Source of the DNA: a bacterium
GTDB taxonomy: Bacteria > Nitrospinota_A > UBA7883 > JACRGQ01
Direction of reading: 5' to 3'
Assembly: GCA_021815535.1 (NCBI GenBank)
Contig: JAKAGL010000050.1
Coordinates: forward strand, 1-11,798
Length of the DNA stretch: 11,798 nt
Below, in pieces: positions 1 through 5,470 of the stretch (position 1 is its first letter; the number at the start of each line of letters is the position of its first letter). Below the pieces are notes generated by a model. The model saw only the letters and a list, made by a program, of their open reading frames with translations. It ran no database searches and was not told where the DNA came from. Position numbers and translations under genes: made by a program.

Positions 1-2
1 CA

Positions 3-593
3 ATTCTCGTCCGTATGCGCGAACTGGCGTCGCAGGCCGCTACCGGCACCGTCGGCTCCACCGAACGGCAGACGGTTGACCGCGAGTTCCAGGCGCTCAA
101 ATCGGAAATCGACCGCATCTCGGCGGTGACGGAATTCAACGGTCAAAAGCTGATCGATGGGTCGCTCAGCTCCAGCTCGGCAAGTTCAGTGGTTATTCAA
201 GTCGGCATCCGTGCGACAACGAATGACCGGATCAATCTGAACACCGCTGTCGATCTGACCGCCATCACCACCACGGGCCTGGCGATCCAGAATACCAACG
301 TGCTCACAGCGGCATCCGCTTTGGCATCGTTGTCCAACATCGACAGCGCGATATCCAAGGTGACCGACGGCCGCGGCCGCCTCGGCGCCGTGCAGAACCG
401 CTTGGTGCACACCTTGGCCAACCTGTCGGTATCGGCCGAAAACCTGACCGCAGCGGAATCGCAGATCCGCGACACCGACTACGCGACGGAGATCTCGTCC
501 TTCACCAAGAACCAGATTCTGGTGCAGGCTTCGACTTCGATTTTGGCGCAAGCGAACATGGTGCCCCAGAGCGTGTTGCAGCTCCTGGGCTGA
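3..593 (+). CDS. fliC: Flagellin, C-terminal part (5' end outside window)
   Basis: Flagellin is the exported subunit that polymerises into the flagellar filament. The frame is open from base 3, and its first residues (ILVRMRELASQAATGT) match the conserved end of the flagellin N-terminal D0/D1 helix. An internal ATG at 15 is therefore not the real start. A helix with the typical RQTVDREFQALKSEIDRI and FNGQKLIDG pattern follows, then a short variable central part rich in Ser, Thr and Ala. The end is the canonical C-terminal D1/D0 coiled coil, with AESQIRDTDYATE, then QILVQAS and a terminal SVLQLLG. The central domain is minimal, so the full protein is probably a short flagellin of about 270-280 residues. 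Roughly 80 N-terminal residues lie outside the window. The gene converges on ispD. The family call is secure; which flagellin paralogue this is cannot be told. Confidence 0.96.
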   Translation: MLVRMRELASQAATGTVGSTERQTVDREFQALKSEIDRISAVTEFNGQKLIDGSLSSSSASSVVIQVGIRATTNDRINLNTAVDLTAITTTGLAIQNTNVLTAASALASLSNIDSAISKVTDGRGRLGAVQNRLVHTLANLSVSAENLTAAESQIRDTDYATEISSFTKNQILVQASTSILAQANMVPQSVLQLLG

Positions 594-609
594 TTAGACA
601 AACGCAGAC

Positions 610-633
610 CGCGCCCCGCGAAGGCGGGGCGCG
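610..633. other. GC-rich hairpin between convergent flagellin and ispD
   Basis: A perfect 10-bp stem (610-619 with 624-633) closes on a GAAG tetraloop, 16 bases after the flagellin stop and 30 bases beyond the ispD stop. Its position between convergent genes suggests a bidirectional 3'-end structure or transcript stabiliser. Neither strand has a T-tract after the stem, so it is not a canonical Rho-independent terminator. It may block 3' exonucleases or work together with Rho. Confidence 0.55.
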
Positions 634-663
634 TAACGGCGCGTCCTAAACAAGGGGGCATTT

Positions 664-1377
664 CTATATGCGGGCGGGGCTCTTCACAAAAGGGCTCCGC
701 TCCGCGATTATCTGCGCCAGCCGGAAATCGTCCTGCGTGGTGATCTTCATATTCGCGGATTCACCCGGCACCCATGCTACCCTTATCCCGGCCTGCTGCA
801 ATAAAGAGGTTTCGTCGGTCCATTCTTTTCCCTCTCCCTTTAGCCGCTCATGCGCGGTGATGATATCCGCCACACGGAAAACTTGTGGGGTTTGAATGCT
901 CAGCGCCGTGGCGCGGTCGAGCGATTGTCCCAAAAAATCGCCGTCGCGCATTTTTAACGTGTCATGCACCGGCAGCGCGGCGGTGGCGGCGCCATGCTGC
1001 AACGCCGCTTCGATCGTCCGGCGCACCAGAGCGGGCGTTACAAATGGCCGCGCCGCATCATGCGCCAAAACCCAACCGGTATTGGCGGCCCGCACCCCGT
1101 TAGAAACCGAAATAGCGCGTGTTGCGCCCCCGGCGATGACGAGGGATATCTTCGGCCATCGGGGGTTTTTCACATATTTCCCGGTCATGCGCTCCACATC
1201 TTCCGGGGGGGTTACCAGGATGATGGAAGTTATTTCCTCGGTATGGGAAATGGCGGTAAGCGTCCAGTCAAGTATGGAATGCCCATTAAGTTCCAAGAAC
1301 TGTTTGGGAACTGCGGCGGCCATCCGGCTGCCGGACCCGGCGGCGGGGATTACCGCGGTGACAGGGGGAAGGCCCAT
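664..1377 (-). CDS. ispD: 2-C-methyl-D-erythritol 4-phosphate cytidylyltransferase
   Basis: The enzyme transfers CMP from CTP to 2-C-methyl-D-erythritol 4-phosphate, the third step of the non-mevalonate (MEP) isoprenoid pathway, in the cytosol. The 237-residue length is normal for single-domain IspD. The N-terminal nucleotide-binding signature PAAGSGSRM (residues 11-19) is followed by PKQF, with Lys26 and Arg18 as the expected triphosphate contacts. AHDAARPFV sits at 105-113, TPQVFR at 163-168 and TDETSLL at 187-193. ESANMKIT (206-213) holds the conserved late Lys211. No fused IspF domain is present. The ATG lies 7 bases after the yacL stop. The sequence AAAGGGA (1388-1394 on the complementary strand), inside the end of yacL, gives a ribosome-binding site 10 bases upstream. 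It is the last gene of the carD-yacL-ispD operon. Confidence 0.96.
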   Translation of the reverse strand: MGLPPVTAVIPAAGSGSRMAAAVPKQFLELNGHSILDWTLTAISHTEEITSIILVTPPEDVERMTGKYVKNPRWPKISLVIAGGATRAISVSNGVRAANTGWVLAHDAARPFVTPALVRRTIEAALQHGAATAALPVHDTLKMRDGDFLGQSLDRATALSIQTPQVFRVADIITAHERLKGEGKEWTDETSLLQQAGIRVAWVPGESANMKITTQDDFRLAQIIAERSPFVKSPARI

Positions 1378-1384
1378 GGCGGGC

Positions 1385-2431
1385 TCATTCCCTTTCAGTG
1401 GCGCCCGCCACTCCGGGTTCTGAAAGGAATTTCGCGAAAATCATTCTCCCGGTGGGGGTTTGCAGAACGGAAGTTACCTGGGCGTTCACTTTGTGGCCGA
1501 TCCGTTTGCGGGCGTTATCCACAACCACCATGGTACCGTCTTCCAGATAGGCAAGCCCCTGGCCCGGTTCTTTGCCTTCTTTCACCACCAGCATGGAGGG
1601 GAGTTCTTCACCCGGCAGCAGCAACGGCCGGGTGGAGGTCGCGAGCATATTAAGATTCACCACGCCGACGCCGTGCAGTTCGGCGAGTTTGTTAAGATTG
1701 AAATCGTTGGTGACGATCTTGCCGTCGATCTTTTTGCACAGCTCTATCAGCTTGTGATCCACCTCTTTGATGCGGGGGAAATCCTCGTTCACTATCCGCA
1801 CGTCGAACCGGGCATTCTGCTGGAGGCGGTGAACCACTTCAATGCCGCGGCGGCCCCGGGTTTTTTTAAGTTCGTCTTCCGAGTCGGCGATCTGGTGCAA
1901 TTCGGCCAGCACGAAAGCGGGAACCACGATGGTGCCATCCATAAAGCCGGTTTCCGCCACATCGGCGATCCTGCCGTCAATAAGTACGCTGGTATCCAAT
2001 ACTTTCGGCAGAAGGCCGAAATCCGATTTTCCCCTGATGATTTTGCCAATGATGGTAAGGTCGACCTCCTCAATGATGCGAAGGCCGATGGAGGCGCCGA
2101 TGAACGCGGCGGTGAGATTCACCATAAGCAGCAAAACGCGGTTTCCCGTGGAAGGGGTAAGGGAAAGGCCTGTTAACGAGTAGGTCAGAAGATTGGCCAG
2201 GATAAGCGCCGTAAATATGCCAAACGCCGCCCCGGCGATGGACCGGAGTTTCAATGTGCGGAGTTTCATTTCCGCGGTCACCGCGAGGCCGGCGATTATT
2301 GTGCCAAAAACCGCCCCCTCGGCGATGGAGAGAATCCGAAGCGTGTAGTAGACGCCGCTGGCCCCCAAGTGGCCTATAAAGCCGCCCAGGACGGCGCCTA
2401 TCAGTATGAAGAGCAGGCGGAACATCAGCAT
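1385..2431 (-). CDS. yacL: YacL-type membrane protein with PIN and TRAM domains
   Basis: This is a predicted membrane-anchored nuclease of the PIN/TRAM (YacL, formerly PilT N-terminus) family, whose substrate is not established. Four hydrophobic segments lie at about residues 4-25, 37-53, 66-85 and 98-118. The PIN domain at about 143-265 starts with LDTSVLIDGRIADV. Candidate metal-binding acids are Asp146, Glu177, Asp225 and Asp243 (TNDF), so the catalytic set looks complete. A TRAM-like beta domain, a probable RNA-binding module, covers about 272-336. The 348-residue length is usual for the family. The start is uncertain: ATGs at 2431 and 2425 are both possible and neither has a clear ribosome-binding site. 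The gene begins 25 bases after the carD stop and ends 7 bases before ispD. Although PIN domains also occur in toxins, the membrane segments and the conserved neighbours argue against a toxin role here. Confidence 0.92.
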   Translation of the reverse strand: MLMFRLLFILIGAVLGGFIGHLGASGVYYTLRILSIAEGAVFGTIIAGLAVTAEMKLRTLKLRSIAGAAFGIFTALILANLLTYSLTGLSLTPSTGNRVLLLMVNLTAAFIGASIGLRIIEEVDLTIIGKIIRGKSDFGLLPKVLDTSVLIDGRIADVAETGFMDGTIVVPAFVLAELHQIADSEDELKKTRGRRGIEVVHRLQQNARFDVRIVNEDFPRIKEVDHKLIELCKKIDGKIVTNDFNLNKLAELHGVGVVNLNMLATSTRPLLLPGEELPSMLVVKEGKEPGQGLAYLEDGTMVVVDNARKRIGHKVNAQVTSVLQTPTGRMIFAKFLSEPGVAGATERE

Positions 2432-2456
2432 TTGAATGCTTTACCCGCCGATTTCG

Positions 2457-2960
2457 TCAGGCAGTGAACGCCTTGTCGAGCAATTTAGCGGCCGCGTCTT
2501 TCTCGATCCCTTTGGCTTCCGCAATTTCCATCACCATAAGTTGCCGGACATTGTCATACATCCGCTGCTCGCCGAAGGAAAGCTCCTTCTTTGCCTGGAT
2601 GAGGGTGAGTTCTCGCAATATCTCCGCCAGTTCCAGAACCGAACCGGATTTAATGCGGTCGATGTAACTTTTCTGCCGCTTGTGCCAGTTTACGCCGTTG
2701 GCCACTTTTCCTTTTTCACGCAAAAGCTTAAGAACTTTGCGCACTTCCCCTTCGGACATCACGTTGCGAATGCCGACCTGTTGGGCACGCGAGGAAGGCA
2801 CGCGGATCGTCATGCCTGATTCGTCAATTCTGATCGTATAAAACTGAACTGCCGCACCGTTTGTTTTTATTTTTTCGATCTTTTCGATTATCCCAACGCC
2901 ATGCGCGGGGTAAACAACACGAGCGCCTCTTTTCAATTCAGAAAACTCTTTTTCTTCCAA
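2457..2960 (-). CDS. carD: CarD-family RNA polymerase-binding transcription regulator (TTG start)
   Basis: CarD proteins bind the RNA polymerase beta subunit and stabilise open promoter complexes, often tuning rRNA and stress promoters. The N-terminal RNA-polymerase-interacting domain (about residues 6-62) has the hallmark VVYPAHGVGIIEKI (15-28) and a Tudor-like run through IRVPSS. The helical DNA-binding C-terminal domain follows, with the family's conserved Trp at residue 92 (NWHKR). I choose the TTG at 2960 (167 aa) because a strong Shine-Dalgarno, GAGAGGTGG (2967-2975 on the complementary strand), lies 6 bases upstream and the length suits CarD. The frame extends to another TTG at 3026, but that codon lies upstream of the predicted transcription start and has no ribosome-binding site. 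It is the first gene of the carD-yacL-ispD operon. Confidence 0.94.
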   Translation of the reverse strand: MEEKEFSELKRGARVVYPAHGVGIIEKIEKIKTNGAAVQFYTIRIDESGMTIRVPSSRAQQVGIRNVMSEGEVRKVLKLLREKGKVANGVNWHKRQKSYIDRIKSGSVLELAEILRELTLIQAKKELSFGEQRMYDNVRQLMVMEIAEAKGIEKDAAAKLLDKAFTA

Positions 2961-2966
2961 CTGTTG

Positions 2967-2975
2967 CCACCTCTC
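2967..2975 (-). promoter_or_regulatory. Strong ribosome-binding site fixing the carD TTG start
   Basis: GAGAGGTGG on the minus strand lies 6 bases before the TTG at 2960. It is the best Shine-Dalgarno match in the region and decides between this start and the longer frame beginning at 3026. Confidence 0.75.
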
Positions 2976-3013
2976 TGGAATCGTGAATTGACACGTAAGA
3001 TATTGTAGAGCAA

Positions 3014-3042
3014 ATGATAACACCAACTTAACATTAAGTCAA
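3014..3042 (-). promoter_or_regulatory. Sigma70-type promoter of the carD-yacL-ispD operon
   Basis: On the minus strand the -35 box TTGACT (3037-3042, 5 of 6 consensus) and the -10 box TATCAT (3014-3019, 5 of 6) are separated by exactly 17 bases. The predicted transcription start is near 3007. That leaves a leader of about 45 bases before the TTG start at 2960. No operator-like palindrome overlaps the boxes. Confidence 0.75.
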
Positions 3043-3305
3043 TGAAATGTGGTGCTGTTTCTCCATATAGCATGAAAGTTGCCAAGACATGGAGTCATTC
3101 ATAAACAATCACTTACATGATGCATTATAATAATTAACCAAGCTTATAGATTTTTGCATAATCTGATGTGGTATTCTATCGTTTTGTTTTTTATGGCTTT
3201 ATTGTAAAATATCAAATTCTCTTTCTTTTAAAAGTTTCATTTTAAAAATGGTTGATTTTTAATGTGATAAGCAGGTAAAGTTGTGTTACCGCGAAAAATT
3301 GTAAT
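3043..3305. other. AT-rich divergent intergenic region between carD and tyrA
   Basis: No gene is visible here. Base composition drops sharply (16 of 60 bases are G/C in 3121-3180). It must hold the tyrA promoter, but no candidate stands out. TTGATT (3252-3257) with TAAAGT (3276-3281) has 18-base spacing. TTGCAT (3154-3159) with TATCGT (3177-3182) has 17-base spacing. TAAAAT (3205-3210) is a good -10 box without a convincing -35. There is a perfect 10-base palindrome, CTTTTAAAAG (3225-3234). A 6-base inverted repeat, CTCCAT/ATGGAG (3061-3066 and 3089-3094), has a long loop. None is strong enough to call an operator. Confidence 0.4.
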
Positions 3306-4172
3306 ATGATTGAAAAACCATTGTTTAATAACGCCGCTATCTTTGGCGTGGGGCTTATTGGTGGCTCAATTGCCCGTGTATTAAAGAATCGGGGGTTGGC
3401 AAAACGCGTGGTCGGAGTTGGCCGTACCCAAACAAACCTAAAAGCCGCTCTCGACTTGGGAATCATCGACGCAGCTCTTTCGGCCTCTGAGGCGGCAAAG
3501 GAAGCCGATTTTATCGTGCTCTGTTCCCCGGTCCTTTCCATAATACCCACACTTGAAGCGATAGCTCCTCACATAAAGAAGGGGGCGTTGGTCACCGACG
3601 GCGGTTCAACAAAGAAGGATATCGTGGAGCAAGGGGAAAGAATAGCCGCCGGACATTTTGTGTTTATCGGATCGCATCCCGTAGCGGGAACCGAAAAATC
3701 GGGGGCCGTATCGTCTTTTGAAACACTTTTTGATAATCATGTTTGCATTATCACCCCCACCCCCCACACTCCCGTTGAGCCATTGGAAAAATTGACCGCT
3801 TTTTTGCGCACGCCCGGAATGAGGACCGTACACATGGACCCCGCACGGCATGATACCGTTATGGGGGCCGTGAGCCACCTGCCGCACTTGGTGGCCTATG
3901 CGCTGGTGAGTACGGTGAGCCAATTGGATGAAGGGGAGAAATTACTGGATTTCGCCGCCGGTGGTTTTAAAGATACCACCCGAATCGCAAGCTCCCCTCC
4001 CGATATGTGGGCCGATATCGCATTGGCAAACAAATCTGAAATGCTGAAGATGTCCGCCGCCGTCAGGGAAAACCTCGCCGCCATCGAAAGCGCCATCCAA
4101 TCGGGCGACCGCGAAGCGCTAATGAGGATGTTCCAGCGGGCCAATGAGTTCCGGGGTAGGCTGAAAGCATAA
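3306..4172 (+). CDS. tyrA: Prephenate dehydrogenase
   Basis: The enzyme oxidatively decarboxylates prephenate to 4-hydroxyphenylpyruvate with NAD+, the committed step to tyrosine. The N-terminal Rossmann fold opens with the dinucleotide-binding loop GVGLIGGSIA (14-23). TDGGSTK (97-103) and GSHPVAGTEKSG (122-133) form the rest of the cofactor and active-site region. His124 and His191 (SHLPH) match the family's catalytic and substrate-binding histidines, and Arg226 in FKDTTRIA is the expected prephenate carboxylate ligand. The C-terminal dimerisation half is all-helical. At 288 residues there is no fused chorismate mutase, ACT or EPSP-synthase domain. The ATG at 3306 places the Rossmann strand where homologues have it, although no clear Shine-Dalgarno precedes it. 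An arogenate-specific variant cannot be excluded from sequence alone. Confidence 0.95.
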   Translation: MIEKPLFNNAAIFGVGLIGGSIARVLKNRGLAKRVVGVGRTQTNLKAALDLGIIDAALSASEAAKEADFIVLCSPVLSIIPTLEAIAPHIKKGALVTDGGSTKKDIVEQGERIAAGHFVFIGSHPVAGTEKSGAVSSFETLFDNHVCIITPTPHTPVEPLEKLTAFLRTPGMRTVHMDPARHDTVMGAVSHLPHLVAYALVSTVSQLDEGEKLLDFAAGGFKDTTRIASSPPDMWADIALANKSEMLKMSAAVRENLAAIESAIQSGDREALMRMFQRANEFRGRLKA

Positions 4173-4254
4173 AAATAAAAATAAGCTCGAAGGCCTTGTC
4201 TGATTTTCACAATTGCTGCCATTAAAGAAGCATTTACTCTCCATCACATTGATC

Positions 4255-4283
4255 TTGATCGGTAGATTGCCAGCCCTTATGAT
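4255..4283 (+). promoter_or_regulatory. Sigma70-type promoter for the 4308 orphan gene
   Basis: TTGATC (4255-4260, 4 of 6) and TATGAT (4278-4283, 5 of 6) are 17 bases apart. The predicted start near 4290 leaves a short leader of about 18 bases that carries the ribosome-binding site. TTGATC is duplicated directly upstream (4249-4254). Confidence 0.5.
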
Positions 4284-4307
4284 CTTTTCATTAGGGAGGC
4301 ATCTATT

Positions 4308-4748
4308 TTGGCGATACCGGATAATCAGCAGAATCTCCGTAGCGAAAAAAAGGGATTTGCTTATTTATTAGGAGAGCTGAACGGGCTTTATAAGCCCACA
4401 ACGATTGAAAAAAAAGAACTTCTCAAAAAATTTGATTTTCCAGCGAGATACATCCGCTCCTTTGATTTGATACAAATCAAAGTTAACTCTTTCAATGAAA
4501 TAAAAATATTGGATGATGTTGTGTTTTTTGAAGTTAAAGTAACGGCAAAATATCTGCCCAATTTTCCTGAAGGATTCTTTTTTGGAATGACGCAAAATGA
4601 AGATCAACTTCTTCAAAGCTATGAAGGTGTTTTTAAAATATGTTTGGTTTCAATAAATGAAAAAAAATGTAATTACATTATTTTGACTCATAGTGAGCTG
4701 CAAAAGCTTATAAAAGTAAAGAGGGTTCAATACCAAATCAATCTGTAG
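4308..4748 (+). CDS. Uncharacterised AT-rich protein, possible PD-(D/E)xK nuclease-like core
   Basis: I do not recognise this 146-residue protein with certainty. The TTG start is supported by an excellent Shine-Dalgarno, AGGGAGG (4293-4299), 8 bases upstream. No signal peptide or membrane segment is seen. A Lys-rich helical N-terminus is followed by alternating strands: DLIQIKV (53-59), KILDDVVFFEVKVTA (66-80) and FKICLVSI (109-116). The Asp70...Glu75-Val-Lys77 spacing, followed by the aromatic patch PEGFFFGMTQNE (87-98), resembles the active-site core of PD-(D/E)xK endonuclease-like folds. That reading is an inference, not a recognised family hit. Composition is far more AT-rich than the flanks (18 of 60 bases are G/C in 4501-4560), which suggests horizontal acquisition. 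It occupies the place between tyrA and cmk where related genomes often carry aroA. Confidence 0.75.
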   Translation: MAIPDNQQNLRSEKKGFAYLLGELNGLYKPTTIEKKELLKKFDFPARYIRSFDLIQIKVNSFNEIKILDDVVFFEVKVTAKYLPNFPEGFFFGMTQNEDQLLQSYEGVFKICLVSINEKKCNYIILTHSELQKLIKVKRVQYQINL

Positions 4749-4775
4749 CAATTTAGTTTATGAAAGCCAAAATGT

Positions 4776-5423
4776 ATGATCATCACGCTTGACGGGCCGG
4801 CGGGAAGCGGCAAAAGCACAACCGCGCGAGCCCTGGCGAAGAAACTTGGGGGCGTCTACCTCGATACCGGCGCGATGTACCGCTCGGTGACGTTGGTGGC
4901 GCTTGAGAGCGGGGTGAATATCGGCGATGCGGCAAAGCTGGATACCATCGCCCGCACGATCGTTATCGATTTTCAGGAATCCACGAACGGCCAAAAAGTA
5001 TTTGTCAACGGACGTGATATCACCGCCGCTATCCGCACCCCTGAAGTCGATGCCAACGTCTCTACTGTTTCTGCCCACCCCTGTGTGCGGGAAAAAATGG
5101 TAGCCCAGCAGCGCAATATCGCAAAAAAACACAAAACGGTCATTGTGGAAGGGCGCGACACCGGAAGCGTCGTTTTTCCAAATGCCGATCATAAGTTTTT
5201 TCTCAGCGCCAATCCCGCCGAGCGGGGTAAACGGCGGGCGTTGCAAACGGGGCAGGCCGCTGATAAGGTGCAAGATATTGCAAAACAAATAGTTGAGCGT
5301 GATTCCAAGGATTCCAGCCGTTCCATTTCTCCGCTGGTGGTTCCGATTGGTGCGGTTGAAATAGATAATTCCCATTTAAACCTTGACGAGACGTTGCATA
5401 AAATCTTACAATTTCTGGCTTAA
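4776..5423 (+). CDS. cmk: Cytidylate kinase
   Basis: A P-loop kinase that phosphorylates CMP and dCMP with ATP to recycle pyrimidine nucleotides. The Walker A motif GPAGSGKST is at residues 7-15. The CMP-binding DTGAMYR is at 30-36, GRDTGSVVFPNA (usually GRDIG) at 126-137, and the lid RDSKDSSRSISPL at 175-187. The 215-residue length is slightly short of the usual 220-230, but all motifs are present. The ATG at 4776 begins the first beta strand (MIITLDGPAG). No strong ribosome-binding site precedes it; an ATG at 4772 is out of frame. The gene follows the AT-rich orphan by 27 bases and precedes rpsA, the widespread cmk-rpsA pairing. The ispH gene often found between them in related bacteria is absent. 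Confidence 0.96.
   Translation: MIITLDGPAGSGKSTTARALAKKLGGVYLDTGAMYRSVTLVALESGVNIGDAAKLDTIARTIVIDFQESTNGQKVFVNGRDITAAIRTPEVDANVSTVSAHPCVREKMVAQQRNIAKKHKTVIVEGRDTGSVVFPNADHKFFLSANPAERGKRRALQTGQAADKVQDIAKQIVERDSKDSSRSISPLVVPIGAVEIDNSHLNLDETLHKILQFLA
5383..5412 (+). promoter_or_regulatory. Probable rpsA promoter inside the end of cmk
   Basis: TTGACG (5383-5388, 5 of 6) and TACAAT (5407-5412, 5 of 6) are 18 bases apart. The predicted start is near 5419, within the last cmk codons. It would let ribosomal protein S1 be made independently of cmk transcription. Confidence 0.5.
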
Positions 5424-5439
5424 TGCGGCAGGCGCCGCA
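5424..5439 (+). other. rpsA leader hairpin
   Basis: TGCGGC (5424-5429) pairs with GCCGCA (5434-5439) around an AGGC loop, directly after the cmk stop. It is followed by the AU-rich stretch AATATTTAATAAC and then the Shine-Dalgarno GGAGG (5454-5458). There is no T-tract, so it is not a terminator. It may be the 5' structure of an S1 leader, since in gammaproteobacteria S1 represses its own translation through a structured, A/U-rich leader. That role is inferred here. Confidence 0.4.
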
Positions 5440-5470
5440 AATATTTAATAACAGGAGGATTGTAAACGTA

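Noticed and set aside
610..633. Rho-independent terminator after flagellin
   Set aside because: The stem is perfect, but neither strand has the following T-tract, so it is reported only as a hairpin.
1460..2176. Plus-strand open frame opposite yacL
   Set aside because: Antisense shadow of a well-supported PIN/TRAM gene; the product has no recognisable domain.
1385..2431. PIN domain as a VapC-type toxin of a toxin-antitoxin pair
   Set aside because: The protein has four membrane segments and a TRAM domain, there is no small antitoxin gene beside it, and it sits in a conserved housekeeping operon.
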